NCBI GenBank assembly: GCA_029265355.1
Contig: JAJUJL010000010.1
Span: 1 to 64,000, forward strand
Origin: Chloroflexota bacterium
GTDB lineage: Bacteria > Chloroflexota > Anaerolineae > Anaerolineales > UBA4823
Reading direction: 5' to 3'
DNA: 64,000 bases
The notes beneath the pieces were generated by a model. It was not told the DNA's origin. It saw nothing but the letters and a program-made list of their open reading frames with translations, and ran no database searches. The translations under genes were made by a program, and so were the position numbers. Positions 8,468-17,697 of this stretch are shown in pieces; the first letter of the stretch is position 1; each line of letters starts with the position of its first letter.

Positions 8468-9138
8468 TCGTGCTCTCGCTCAGCGATATCGCCGTTCGAT
8501 TTGTCTACAGTCCAGCCGTGCGCCAGCGTTTCCCGCACGTGGACTTCGTACTGGGTTGCGGCGATTTGCCCTATTCTTACCAGGAATACGTGATCAGCAT
8601 GCTGGATAAACCTTTCTTCTTTGTGCGCGGCAACCATGATAAGCTGGTGGAATACACCGTTGCCGGGCCGCGCAGCTATCCCAATGGCGCAGTGGACCTG
8701 CATGGCAAGGTGATCATTCACGAGCACATCATCCTGGCGGGCATCGAGGGATGCCTGCGCTACCGTGAAGGACCCTTCCAGTACACCTCGCGGGAGATGT
8801 GGACGCATGTCTTCCGGCTGGTTCCCAGTTTCCTGGCAAACCGCGCCCTGTTTGGGCGCTTCGTGGATATTGTTGTTACTCATGCGCCGCCGAAAGGCAT
8901 CCATGATCAAAAAGATATTCCTCACCAGGGTGTGCCAGCTTTCCGCTGGTTGATCGACGTGTTCAAGCCCGCTTACCTGTTTCACGGGCATGTGCACGTT
9001 TATCGCCCGGATACAGTCACGCTCACCCAGGTGGGAAATACGCAAGTGATCAACACCTTTGGTTTCCGCGAGACCAGGCTGGATCGCTTGCATGCCAGAG
9101 CCATGTCTCGGCGGAAACCCATCGAGATGCAGGAGTGA
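8464..9138 (+). CDS. Calcineurin-like metallophosphoesterase
   Basis: The 224-residue protein carries the metallophosphoesterase blocks GD (D34), GNHD (56-59), a THAPP histidine (H140) and HGHVH (174-178), which bind two metal ions. The first block is atypical: SLSDIA has the aspartate D8 but lacks the histidine of the usual D-x-H, as in some YfcE-like branches. Coupling by a four-base overlap to the RssA-like gene and eight bases to the ParB-like gene points to one operon. Substrate could be a cyclic nucleotide, phosphodiester or phospholipid head group; nothing in the sequence decides. Confidence 0.85.
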   Translation: MIVLSLSDIAVRFVYSPAVRQRFPHVDFVLGCGDLPYSYQEYVISMLDKPFFFVRGNHDKLVEYTVAGPRSYPNGAVDLHGKVIIHEHIILAGIEGCLRYREGPFQYTSREMWTHVFRLVPSFLANRALFGRFVDIVVTHAPPKGIHDQKDIPHQGVPAFRWLIDVFKPAYLFHGHVHVYRPDTVTLTQVGNTQVINTFGFRETRLDRLHARAMSRRKPIEMQE

Positions 9139-9145
9139 ATGCACC

Positions 9146-10489
9146 ATGAGCGACGATCAACGCGCCATTCAGGATTTCGAATGGGCATTGGCGAAGGGCT
9201 TCTGGCGCCGGGTTCTGACCTGGGTGAGGGGCTCTTCCAACAAGCTGTTGCCGTTCGACGAGGTGCGCGCCCGCCTGGAGGTGCGCGGCCAGCATTATCT
9301 GGGCATGCGCCAGGTGCCGATCGACCAGATCGTGGGCAGCGCCGGGCGCTACCTGGACTTCGACCGCGCCTTTTTGCCCCTGCAAGGCCGCACCCGCGAC
9401 CGCTGGATCAGCATCGATAAAGCCCATTACCAGGATGTCATCCTGCCTCCGGTGGAGCTGTTCAAAGTGGGGGAGGTGTACTTTGTCAAGGATGGCAACC
9501 ACCGCGTCTCTGTTGCTCGCGAGCGGGGGCAAGCCTTCATTGACGCCTATGTCATCGAGGTGGATGTGCCGGTGCCGGTCACGCCCGATACCAGCCTGGA
9601 CGAGCTGGCCTTGCAGCAAGAGCGCTACAATTTCTTCAAAGAAACCCATCTGGATGAGCTTCGCCCGCAAGCCAGCTTCGAAACCAACGTCAACGGGCAA
9701 TACCAACGCCTGCTGGAGCACATCTCGGTGCACCGCTGGTACCTGGGCGAGCAGCGCCGGGCTGCCGTGGACCTGCCGGAGGCGGCTGCCTCCTGGTATG
9801 ACCTGGTGTATCTGCCGGTCGTCGAGATGATCCGCTCGCAGAATTTGCTGCGCAGTTTTCCGGGCTACACCGAAACAGACCTGTACCTGTGGGTGGTCAC
9901 CTACCAGGGCTACCTGCGCGATGCTTACCAGGATGGGGCCGGGCTGGAGCCAATGGCTGACCAAGCGACCGATCATGCCTTGAAAGACGCGGCAGGGAAG
10001 CATGTGCGGGAAGAATTCCCCCTGGGCGCAGTGGGCAAGCTGGTGAGTATGCTCAAGCGCTCGGCTTGGGTGAGCCAGGCGCTGCTGCAGCAGGAGCAGG
10101 CTGATTTCTTTCGGCGCACTCAGCTCAACGAGTTGTACCCCGAGGAGCGGTTCGAGGCCACCATCCCAGGCCAGTACGAGCGCCTGTTGGAGCACATCCG
10201 CGTCCATCGCTGGTACCTGGGAGAGCAGCGCAGGCAAGAAGTGCCCTTGCAGGAGGCTGTGCAATCCTGGTATAAAAACCTGTACCGGCCCCTGGTGGAG
10301 ATCGTGCGCTCCCAGGGCGTCTTGCAGGACTTTCCAGGGCGGACAGAAACCGATCTGTACCTGTGGATCATGAGCCACCGCTGGTTTTTGCAGAACAGCT
10401 ATGGCAGCGATGTCAGCGTGGAGCAGGCGGCTGAGCAATTCATGGATGAACACGCCCCTCGGCGCCGGAAAAAGAGGCGACCGGATTAG
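9146..10489 (+). CDS. ParB-like domain protein with duplicated DUF4032-type domain
   Basis: This 447-residue protein begins with a ParB/sulfiredoxin-like domain, recognised by KDGNHRVSVAR near residue 115. It is followed by two copies of about 95 residues (about 158-254 and 317-411). Each copy runs from a FF-T-L-EL segment through LLEHI-VHRWYLGEQRR to FPG-TETDLYLW. The copies resemble the DUF4032-type domain known from actinobacterial proteins; that name is from memory. The gene at 10486 on the other strand has the same architecture with one copy. Function is unknown; GNHR-type motifs in this fold can bind nucleotides or phosphorylated ligands. The C-terminus is strongly basic. It is the last gene of the RssA-like operon. 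Confidence 0.7.
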   Translation: MSDDQRAIQDFEWALAKGFWRRVLTWVRGSSNKLLPFDEVRARLEVRGQHYLGMRQVPIDQIVGSAGRYLDFDRAFLPLQGRTRDRWISIDKAHYQDVILPPVELFKVGEVYFVKDGNHRVSVARERGQAFIDAYVIEVDVPVPVTPDTSLDELALQQERYNFFKETHLDELRPQASFETNVNGQYQRLLEHISVHRWYLGEQRRAAVDLPEAAASWYDLVYLPVVEMIRSQNLLRSFPGYTETDLYLWVVTYQGYLRDAYQDGAGLEPMADQATDHALKDAAGKHVREEFPLGAVGKLVSMLKRSAWVSQALLQQEQADFFRRTQLNELYPEERFEATIPGQYERLLEHIRVHRWYLGEQRRQEVPLQEAVQSWYKNLYRPLVEIVRSQGVLQDFPGRTETDLYLWIMSHRWFLQNSYGSDVSVEQAAEQFMDEHAPRRRKKRRPD

Positions 10490-12222
10490 CGGCAGACCAG
10501 GACGGGCAGCCTGGCCTGGCGCAACACGTGATCGACGGTGCTGCCCAGGACGACCTCCAGCACCGGACTGTAACCGTAACCGCCCATGATCACCAGTTCA
10601 GCCTGGCTTTCGGCAATCAATCGCAGCAGCGTCTCGGAGACAGGGCCGTTCTCAGCGCGGTATTCGGCCTGGATACCCTTCTCATCCAGGTAGACCTGCG
10701 CTTCCAGGAGCGTTTCCTGCGGCAAGCGGTTATTTTCGAAGACGGTAAAAACGCTCAAACGGATCTTCCAATGGGCCGCCAGGTACGCTGCCACGAACAG
10801 CGCTTCTCTGGATTTGGGGCTTCCGTCAAAAGCCAGCGCCGCGTGATTGAGCTCGGTCGCAACCTGCGGCACTGCCAGCACAGGGCGCGAGCAGCGCTGG
10901 ATCAATTCGCGAAAGCCTGAGTCCAGGCGCTCGAAGATCTGCTCGCCCGGCGGGTAGAGCAAGGTGGTGATGATCAGGTCGGTCAGGCGCGAGCGGGCGC
11001 AAATTTCCTCGGCAATTTTTCCGCTGGCGATCACCAGGTTGCCGGCAACACCGGCTTCCTGGCAGCGGCGGTCGAACTCCGCCTGGACTGCCAGCGTTTC
11101 AGCTTTGGTCATTTTCTTCCTTGACTTCACCACGTGCAAACCGTGCAGGGTGGAGCCTTCGCGCCGGGCAAAGCGCAGCGCCTGCTCCAGCGCGAACCAG
11201 CCGCTTTCTTTGCCATCCACCGGCACCAGGACCTCTTGAAAGAGGCGCTCTTCGCCGCGGGTCGCCAGCGTGGACTTGCGCCACTGTCCAGGGGGCGGGC
11301 CATCATCGATCGAAACCGGCAGCAGCGTCCCCAACAGGCGCTCGCCCAGGCGCGCCAACCCGGCAGGTTGCTCCGCTTGCAGGCGCTCGGCCAGGGTTTG
11401 CACGGCGTACTCCGGGCGCACCTGCCAGCCAAGCTGCTCTTCCAATTCGGCGCGGTGCTTTGCCAGCCACAGGTACAGGTCGGTTTCGGTGCGTCCTGGA
11501 AAATAGCGCAGGATACCGCTCTCTCGCACCAGGCGGATGGTGGGCAGGTAAACCGAATCGAACCAGTGTGTGACGGCTTCCTCGTACGGAATCTCGCGCT
11601 TCTGCTCGATCCCGATAAAGTATCGGTGCACAGAGATATGTTCCAATAAGATGGGGTACTGCCCAGGAATGGTGACGCTCAGATCCGCCTCTGGGCGCAG
11701 TTCGTCCAGGTGGGTTTGCTCCAGGAAATTGGCGTATTCGGCTTTCAGTATCAGTTCGTCCGGCTGGATATCCGGGTTGATGGGGACGCGCGTGCGCACC
11801 TCGGTGACATAGGCTTGAATGTGCGTGGCGCCAAGCTGCCGCGCAACTGAAACGCGGTGGTTGCCATCTTTGACAAAATAGGCTTCTCCGATTTTGTACA
11901 CTTCGATTGGCGGCAGACCGACCTGGTCGCTCATCAACAGCTTGACGCGTGCCCAGCGCTCTTCATTCACCCGATCACGAGGCAAGAAGCTGCGTGTGAA
12001 GTCGGTGTAGCGCCCCACGCTGCCAATGATGGCATCCAGGGGGATATCGCGCAAGCCAGTTTCTGCGCTGCTGCTGGCGCGTAGCATCTGGCGCACTTCT
12101 TCGTAAGATAGCAGTTCAACCGACTCGCCGCGCACACGCCCCAGGAGCTCTTGCAAAACAGCCTTGCTGCGCGCCTCGCGAAAATCGCTGATTGCTTCGG
12201 ATAACCCGTAATCCTCTCGCAT
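10486..12222 (-). CDS. ParB-like/DUF4032-type protein fused to two universal stress protein domains
   Basis: The 578-residue protein has four parts: a ParB-like domain with KDGNHRVSVAR near residue 118, one DUF4032-type repeat (about 165-255), and two UspA-type nucleotide-binding folds (about 330-475 and 480-578). The last ends in VIMGGYGYSP and GSTVDHVLRQARLPVLV, the usual ATP-binding tail of UspA. The start at 12222 follows GAGGT. It is convergent with its paralogue, and the two stop codons overlap (10486-10489) with no terminator between. The fusion suggests a stress or energy-linked sensor. Biochemical activity is unknown. Confidence 0.75.
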   Translation of the reverse strand: MREDYGLSEAISDFREARSKAVLQELLGRVRGESVELLSYEEVRQMLRASSSAETGLRDIPLDAIIGSVGRYTDFTRSFLPRDRVNEERWARVKLLMSDQVGLPPIEVYKIGEAYFVKDGNHRVSVARQLGATHIQAYVTEVRTRVPINPDIQPDELILKAEYANFLEQTHLDELRPEADLSVTIPGQYPILLEHISVHRYFIGIEQKREIPYEEAVTHWFDSVYLPTIRLVRESGILRYFPGRTETDLYLWLAKHRAELEEQLGWQVRPEYAVQTLAERLQAEQPAGLARLGERLLGTLLPVSIDDGPPPGQWRKSTLATRGEERLFQEVLVPVDGKESGWFALEQALRFARREGSTLHGLHVVKSRKKMTKAETLAVQAEFDRRCQEAGVAGNLVIASGKIAEEICARSRLTDLIITTLLYPPGEQIFERLDSGFRELIQRCSRPVLAVPQVATELNHAALAFDGSPKSREALFVAAYLAAHWKIRLSVFTVFENNRLPQETLLEAQVYLDEKGIQAEYRAENGPVSETLLRLIAESQAELVIMGGYGYSPVLEVVLGSTVDHVLRQARLPVLVCR

Positions 12223-12322
12223 GGATTGACCTCGTTCACTTATTTTACCCCGCTTCTGGGTGTCAAGATGCCTCACTGACCCTCGGACAGCATCCATTTC
12301 AAGGCTCATTGCGAGAGAATAC

Positions 12323-12367
12323 ATTCGAGAGCGGCTGGCGCATACAGAACGCCAGCCGCTCTCGAAT
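12323..12367. terminator. Long perfect hairpin, likely terminator of the NapH-like operon
   Basis: An 18-base perfect inverted repeat (12323-12340 with 12350-12367, ATTCGAGAGCGGCTGGCG) has a 9-base loop. It lies just downstream of the minus-strand gene ending at 12390 and upstream of the one starting at 12222. The U-tract is poor, so it may be a weak terminator or an mRNA end stabiliser. Confidence 0.6.
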
Positions 12368-12389
12368 CATACCCCCTGAACACGCTGGC

Positions 12390-13043
12390 TCATGGATTGG
12401 TTTTTTGCTGCAGCTCGGTGACTGCCTGGCGGATGAGGGTCACTTCGACCCCCAGGTCTTTCACGGCGGTGTTCAAGTTGGTGTCTTCAGGCAAACCCAG
12501 CGCGGCCAGCAGCTCTGGCAACGGCACCTGGCACTGCTCGCCAATTTCTTGCAGGGTATGCCGGCCGCGGATGGCCTCGCCTGGGAGCACCTCGCCGGGT
12601 GGCAGCGGGGTCGGTCCGACGCCATCGCCAGAGGGGATGTGTGCGGCAGGGGCGGCAGGCGGCGTCGGTGTGGCCGCCGGTGTGGGGGTGATTGCAACCG
12701 CGGGCGGCAGCGCCGCCCCACTGCAGTACGCGTCGACCGCGCTGCGCACTGCGCTGACCTCGAAACCCTCGATGACCTGCTCCAAGTCTTTCAGGGCTGT
12801 GGTTGCTGGAAAATCGGCTGGAAGATTGAGCATGGCATAAAGCTCTTCGAGAGGGATCGCGTAGCCTTCCGAGATTTGCTCGAGCGTCATCCAGCCGCGG
12901 ATATCATCGCCGGTGTTCATGCCGCCGCTTTCGACCATGGCGCGCCCGCTGACCTGCCATAGCCCGGTGGCTTTTCCGACAAGATAGCTGCCGAACAGGG
13001 CGACCAGCACAAAGGCTGGAAGAAGAAAGCGATTGACGGTCAT
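12390..13043 (-). CDS. Membrane-anchored protein with two repeated helical domains, partner of the NapH-like ferredoxin
   Basis: The 217-residue protein has one N-terminal membrane helix (about 6-25). Two copies of a helical unit follow, each beginning IRG-TL-EI and containing a PL-EL-A-LGLP segment. A Pro/Ala/Thr-rich linker (about 115-145) joins them. The unit resembles a small domain found with 4Fe-4S membrane proteins in Chloroflexota and Clostridia; this is from recollection, not a named family. The start overlaps the stop of the ferredoxin gene by four bases, so the two proteins are made together. It may dock or stabilise a membrane redox complex. Function is not established. Confidence 0.6.
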   Translation of the reverse strand: MTVNRFLLPAFVLVALFGSYLVGKATGLWQVSGRAMVESGGMNTGDDIRGWMTLEQISEGYAIPLEELYAMLNLPADFPATTALKDLEQVIEGFEVSAVRSAVDAYCSGAALPPAVAITPTPAATPTPPAAPAAHIPSGDGVGPTPLPPGEVLPGEAIRGRHTLQEIGEQCQVPLPELLAALGLPEDTNLNTAVKDLGVEVTLIRQAVTELQQKTNP

Positions 13044-13945
13044 GAAAGCACCTCACCAGAACCAGTTTGGGCGCGGCGCATGCGCCGCGCCAGGCTGCGC
13101 AGCCCATCCCACCAGGAGGGAGACAGTCGCACTTGCAGTGAAGCGTGCCGCGGGCAGGCTTCCACGCATTCCAGGCAACCGATGCAGTTGGTATTGATGC
13201 GCGGCGCGGCGGCAGCCACGCGTATGCCCACCGGACATGGCGTCTCGCACAGGGCGCAGCCTTTGCAATCCGCAGCGTCGCGCTGGATGCGCAGCAGGCT
13301 CAGGTGTCCCACCAGGCTGAGCGCGCCGCCCAGCGGGCAGGCATACTTACACCAGGCGCGCGGCACCCAAAATGAGGCCAGCAAGACCACCAGCGCCACC
13401 AGGTAGGCAGGCCAATGCTCGGCAAAGTTGAATGCGAACAGCCACTCCAGGCTGAAGATCGTGCGGTAAGGATCATAACTGGAGAACCACAGCTTGACCG
13501 TCTCGATCGTTTTGAGCAAGATGAGGGCCAGCACCAGGTAGCGACCGTAACGCAGCCAGCGGTCAACGGCCTCTGGCACGCGCACCTCGGGCAGCTTGAA
13601 GCGCTTGCGCAGCCAGGTCAGGCCATCCATCAGGCTGCCGAACGGGCAAATCCAGCCGCAGAAAGCCGCCCCGCTGAGCAAGGCGCCGAGCAATACCCCC
13701 AAACCGAGCACGAGATTGGAAGGGTGGGTTTTGGGAATGTAGCGGCCCTCTACCAGCATGCGCCACAGGGTTTCCAACCCGCCGAATGGGCACAGGGCAT
13801 CGATCGACGCGCTGCTGCTTTCGGCTGCCAGGTTGTGGCGGATGGCAGCGGTGAGGATCAGGATCAAAAATCCCCATTGGAAAATGCGCCGGGTGATGTT
13901 GCTCCAATGGCGACGATGGCGAGGTTTGATATTCGGATTTCGCAT
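13040..13945 (-). CDS. NapH/NosR-like 4Fe-4S membrane ferredoxin
   Basis: This 301-residue membrane protein has four to five hydrophobic helices and ferredoxin motifs of the NapH/MauN/NosR C-terminal class. Cysteine motifs CPFGG, CGWICPFGS and CKYACPLGG occur on the membrane portion. Two classic [4Fe-4S] clusters follow, CKGCALCETPCPVG and CIGCLECVEACPRHAS. Such proteins pass electrons from the quinone pool to periplasmic or extracytoplasmic reductases. No nitrate or nitrous oxide reductase is nearby, so the terminal partner is unknown. It is first in a two-gene operon with the 217-residue protein. Confidence 0.85.
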   Translation of the reverse strand: MRNPNIKPRHRRHWSNITRRIFQWGFLILILTAAIRHNLAAESSSASIDALCPFGGLETLWRMLVEGRYIPKTHPSNLVLGLGVLLGALLSGAAFCGWICPFGSLMDGLTWLRKRFKLPEVRVPEAVDRWLRYGRYLVLALILLKTIETVKLWFSSYDPYRTIFSLEWLFAFNFAEHWPAYLVALVVLLASFWVPRAWCKYACPLGGALSLVGHLSLLRIQRDAADCKGCALCETPCPVGIRVAAAAPRINTNCIGCLECVEACPRHASLQVRLSPSWWDGLRSLARRMRRAQTGSGEVLS

Positions 13946-14180
13946 CGGGTGCAGGCCTCCACGGATAGGGTGTAGTTAGTTGTAGGATAATGTCGAGTTA
14001 TGAAGAATGTGTGAAGAATTTGTGATGTTCTTGTGGGTTTGTTCGCTTGATTGGGTGGTCATCCAGCGCGCACGGCGCTTAAAATTTTGGTACATTAACT
14101 GCAACGTTGATTGCGAAAAAGCGTATATAAAGAAGGATACACACAGCTAGTTTTTAGTGATTCCCGAGAGGAGCAATCGT

Positions 14181-14972
14181 ATGAGCAGAAATTCCGTATT
14201 CTGGGGCATTGTGCTGGTTCTGTTTGGCAGCGTCTTATTGCTAGACAACCTGGGGATTATCCGCAATGTGGATATTTGGCCGCTGGCGGGTTCATTGTTG
14301 TTGATCGCCCTGGGCGTCCGCTTGCTCTTCCGGCGGAGCTTTTCCAGCCAGGGAGGAAGCCGGCAGATCAGCATACCCCTGGATGGCGCCGAGCGGGCGC
14401 GCTTGCGGCTCAACCACGGTGCAGGGCGGCTGCGCCTGGCCTCCGGCGCTGCGCCAGGCGCGCTGTTGGAAGGCGATTTCAGCAAAGAGACTTCCCAACG
14501 GGTGGAACGACGGGGAAATGAAATCGATGTTCGTTTGAGCAGCGAGATCTTTATCTTCCCATTTTTCTGGGGACCAGACGATGCCATCAACTGGTCGGTG
14601 CGCCTGACCCGGGAAATCCCTGTCGCGCTCGACCTGGAGATCGGCGCCAACGAAGCCAGCCTGGACCTCAGCGATTTGCTGATCCCGGAAGTGTATTTGA
14701 AATCGGGCGCCAATGCGACGGATATTCGCCTTCCTGCAAACAGCCGCTTCACTCGCGTGCGCATCTCATCGGGGGCCGCTTCGGTAAATTTGCATGTTCC
14801 CCAGGGCGTTGCGGCGCAAATTAGCAGCCGTTCGGGCCTGTCCAGCATCAATGTGGACACGCAGCGCTTCCCAAGATCAGGCTCGAACTACCGCTCTGCT
14901 GATTACGACACCGCCGCCAATAAGGTTGACATCGATATCGAAATGGGTGTCGGCTCGGTGACGATTAATTAG
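14181..14972 (+). CDS. LiaF/DUF5668-type membrane protein with toast-rack adhesin-like C-domain
   Basis: The 263-residue protein begins with two short membrane helices containing LLLDNLGII and [12 protein letters not shown] (about 8-52), the DUF5668 pattern of LiaF-related proteins. The remainder is a beta-rich repeat domain (DUF4097/toast-rack), with [24 protein letters not shown] and MGVGSVTIN. The start at 14181 follows GAGAGGAG. It heads a run of genes that includes another of the same kind at 17697 and a PspC protein, suggesting an envelope-stress module like LiaF/VraT-type sensors. No kinase is adjacent. Confidence 0.75.
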   Translation: MSRNSVFWGIVLVLFGSVLLLDNLGIIRNVDIWPLAGSLLLIALGVRLLFRRSFSSQGGSRQISIPLDGAERARLRLNHGAGRLRLASGAAPGALLEGDFSKETSQRVERRGNEIDVRLSSEIFIFPFFWGPDDAINWSVRLTREIPVALDLEIGANEASLDLSDLLIPEVYLKSGANATDIRLPANSRFTRVRISSGAASVNLHVPQGVAAQISSRSGLSSINVDTQRFPRSGSNYRSADYDTAANKVDIDIEMGVGSVTIN

Positions 14973-14985
14973 GCTGGTGAACGAC

Positions 14986-16554
14986 ATGGACCGGCACAAG
15001 CGACAACTGGCAGAGGGTATCTTGTTCACCGATATGTACCAGTTGACCATGGCGCAGCTCTACTACCGCTATGGCCTGCATGAAAAGCTGGTGCAGTTCG
15101 ATCACTATTTTCGCGACTACCCGGACTACGGCACCCACAAAGCGGGTTTTTGCATCAATGCTGGGCTCGAAACGCTGTTGGATTGGATGCACGAAGCGCA
15201 TTTTGGGGATGAGGAGATCGAATATCTGCGCCGGCAAAAGAACAGCCGGGGCGCTGCCCTGTTCGCGCCGGATTTCCTGGCATGGCTGCGCAGCAACGGC
15301 AATTTCGAGGGTATCACCCTGCGCGCCATACCGGAGGGCCGTGTGGTGCATCCCAATATTCCCCTGACCGTGGTGCAGGGCCCGATCTTGATGGCGCAGA
15401 TCCTGGAAACGCCGCTGCTCAATCATTTGAATTTCCAGACGCTGATCGCCACCAAGGCGGCGCGCCTGCGTGAAATCGGCCGGGGCCAACTGATGTTGGA
15501 ATTCGGGCTGCGCCGAGCTCACGATCGGGGCGCCACTGCTGGAGCGCGGGCTGCTCTGATCGGGGGCGCTGATTTCAGCTCCAATGTGGGCGCCTCGGTT
15601 GTGCTGGGGCTGCCGCCCAAGGGTACGCATGCCCACAGCATGGTGCAGCTCTTCATGTCGATGGGTATGGAAGAGTTGGACGCCTTTCGCGCTTACGCCG
15701 AGGTGTATCCCGATGATTGCCTGCTGTTGGTAGATACGATCAACACCCTGGAGAGCGGCATTCCCAATGCCATCCGCGTGTTTGAAGAGTTGCGCCGCAA
15801 AGGCCACCGCCCGCTGGGCATCCGCCTGGATTCTGGCGACCTGGCTTACCTGAGCATCCGCGCTGCCCAGCTCCTGGACGCGGCTGGCTTTCCAGACACA
15901 TCGATCGTGCTCTCGAACAACCTGGACGAGCTGGTCATCTGGCAGATTCAAACCCAGATCGCCGATGAAGCGCCGCGCTACGGGGTCGATCCCGAGCGCC
16001 TCATTTCCCGGTTGGTGTATGGGGTGGGCACGCGCCTGATCACCTCCTGGGGAGAGCCAGCCCTGGGAGGCGTGTACAAGCTGGTGGCTGTCTGTCACCA
16101 GGAGAGCTGGTCGCCAGCCATCAAGATTTCCGAGTCGCTCTCCAAGACGCCCAATCCGGGTTACAAGCATGTCTGGCGATTGTACGACCAGCGCGCCAAG
16201 GCGACGGCTGACCTGGTCACCCTGGCGGGCGAAGAGCCCGACAAGATGGAAGCCATCACCCTGCGTCACCCGATCGATCACACCAAACAGCGCACGCTGA
16301 AGCGCTCCGACCTCAGCCTGGTCGAGCCGCTGCTCGTGGATGTGCTGGTGGAAGGGAAACGCGTCTACGAGCTGCCTTCCCTGGAGGAGATACGCAAGCT
16401 GCGCAAGCAGGATGTCGAGCGGTTGGACAGCGGTGTTCGCCGCATAGTGAACCCACATATCTATCATGTCTCGCTCAGTCAAAAATTGTGGGACTTAAAG
16501 CAAACCCTGATCACTTCGGCGGGAAAACCGCAACAACCCGCCGAAAGCGATTGA
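14986..16554 (+). CDS. pncB: Nicotinate phosphoribosyltransferase
   Basis: The 522-residue protein catalyses nicotinate + PRPP + ATP to nicotinate mononucleotide, the committing step of NAD salvage. The N-terminal [10 protein letters not shown] motif is diagnostic. [10 protein letters not shown] and the phosphate-binding [12 protein letters not shown] segment place nicotinate and PRPP contacts. The histidine phosphorylated in the family lies in KGTHAHS. The GGTGA before ATG 14986 makes it the preferred start, but a GTG at 14977 would add three residues. It sits, unexpectedly, inside a run of membrane-stress genes. Confidence 0.92.
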   Translation: MDRHKRQLAEGILFTDMYQLTMAQLYYRYGLHEKLVQFDHYFRDYPDYGTHKAGFCINAGLETLLDWMHEAHFGDEEIEYLRRQKNSRGAALFAPDFLAWLRSNGNFEGITLRAIPEGRVVHPNIPLTVVQGPILMAQILETPLLNHLNFQTLIATKAARLREIGRGQLMLEFGLRRAHDRGATAGARAALIGGADFSSNVGASVVLGLPPKGTHAHSMVQLFMSMGMEELDAFRAYAEVYPDDCLLLVDTINTLESGIPNAIRVFEELRRKGHRPLGIRLDSGDLAYLSIRAAQLLDAAGFPDTSIVLSNNLDELVIWQIQTQIADEAPRYGVDPERLISRLVYGVGTRLITSWGEPALGGVYKLVAVCHQESWSPAIKISESLSKTPNPGYKHVWRLYDQRAKATADLVTLAGEEPDKMEAITLRHPIDHTKQRTLKRSDLSLVEPLLVDVLVEGKRVYELPSLEEIRKLRKQDVERLDSGVRRIVNPHIYHVSLSQKLWDLKQTLITSAGKPQQPAESD

Positions 16555-16572
16555 CACGCATCGGAGGAGTCT

Positions 16573-17211
16573 ATGTTCAAATGGATTGGTTCGCGCATCT
16601 TTTGGGGATTGATCTTAATCGCAGCAGGCGTGCTGTTTCTGCTGCAAACGTTGTTCAATTTCGAGTTCGGCGGCTTGTTCTGGGCGCTGGCCTTTGGCCT
16701 GGGAGGCGCTTTCTTTTTTAGCTGGTTCTTCCAGGACCGCCAGCAATGGTGGGCTCTGATACCCGGATTCACGCTGCTGAGCATCGGGTTGATCATCCTG
16801 TTGGATATCCTGCTGCCAGCCGCCTCGTCAACCCTGGCTGGATTCATCATCCTGGGTGGGATTGGCGCTAGCTTCCTGCTGATTTATTTGTTGCGGCGCG
16901 ACTTTTGGTGGGCTTTGATCCCGGCTGGAACGCTGCTGACCCTGGCTGTGGTGGCATTGCTCAGCGACTTAATCCCGGGTCTGGAGGTGGGGGCGATCTT
17001 TTTCCTGGGACTGGCGGCGACTTTTGCGTTGCTGACCCTGGTGCCCACTGGGGAAGGGCGTATGAAATGGCCCTGGATCCCAGCCGGCATCCTGGGCGGC
17101 CTGGGCTTGATTGTGCTCATGTCCGCGGGCAACCTGGCGGGCATCCTCGCCCCGATGGTGCTGATCCTGGCAGGACTTTTTCTGGTGGCGCGCAATTTAC
17201 TGGCGCGCTGA
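16573..17211 (+). CDS. Multi-pass integral membrane protein
   Basis: This 212-residue protein is almost entirely hydrophobic, with seven or eight predicted helices and Trp-rich turns such as FQDRQQWWALIPG and RRDFWWALIPAG. The repeated WWALIP signature suggests an internal duplication of about 80 residues. A GGAGGAG site precedes the ATG. Its position, between pncB and a PspC protein, puts it in the same operon. I do not recognise a named family with confidence; it resembles DUF5668-like membrane proteins. Confidence 0.65.
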   Translation: MFKWIGSRIFWGLILIAAGVLFLLQTLFNFEFGGLFWALAFGLGGAFFFSWFFQDRQQWWALIPGFTLLSIGLIILLDILLPAASSTLAGFIILGGIGASFLLIYLLRRDFWWALIPAGTLLTLAVVALLSDLIPGLEVGAIFFLGLAATFALLTLVPTGEGRMKWPWIPAGILGGLGLIVLMSAGNLAGILAPMVLILAGLFLVARNLLAR

Positions 17212-17223
17212 GGCAGGTGGGGT

Positions 17224-17697
17224 ATGGAGAGACGTCTGTACCGCAGTCGTAGTAACCGCATGATTGGCGGCGTGTGTGGTGGATTGGGCGAATACCTTGG
17301 CATCGATGCCACCATCGTGCGCCTGTTCTTTGTCCTGCTCGCTTTTGGCAATGGCATTGGCATGCCGATCTACCTGCTGCTGTGGATTGTGATGCCGCCT
17401 GAAGACCTGGAGCGGGATAGCAATTTCTCCACCACGGTGCGTTCCGGAGCGGAGGAAATTGCCGCCCAGGCGCGCGAGATGGGCGAAGAACTGCGCACCA
17501 TGGTACGCAATCCCAACCCTCAAGCCAGCCTGATCGTCGGCGCGGCGCTGGTGATCGTGGGCATGATCTTCCTGGCGCAGAGCTTGAGACTGCCCTGGCT
17601 AAACTGGTTGGATTTTGATATTGTGTTGGCAATCATGCTCATCATCGGCGGTATTGTGCTGCTGTGGAGAAATCGTACACCGGGAGGAAAACCGTGA
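17224..17697 (+). CDS. PspC domain membrane protein
   Basis: The 157-residue protein starts with the PspC signature RSRSNRMIGGVCGGLGEYLGID (about 6-27), with a following pair of helices and LLLWIVMPP. PspC-type proteins sense or respond to membrane damage. A second hydrophobic pair near the C-terminus is followed by a basic tail. The spacing to the preceding gene is 12 bases and the stop overlaps the next ATG by one, so it is co-transcribed with the LiaF-like gene at 17697. Confidence 0.87.
   Translation: MERRLYRSRSNRMIGGVCGGLGEYLGIDATIVRLFFVLLAFGNGIGMPIYLLLWIVMPPEDLERDSNFSTTVRSGAEEIAAQAREMGEELRTMVRNPNPQASLIVGAALVIVGMIFLAQSLRLPWLNWLDFDIVLAIMLIIGGIVLLWRNRTPGGKP

Noticed and set aside
10486-10489. 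Terminator between the convergent ParB-like genes
   Set aside because: The stop codons overlap, so there is no room for one and none was seen.
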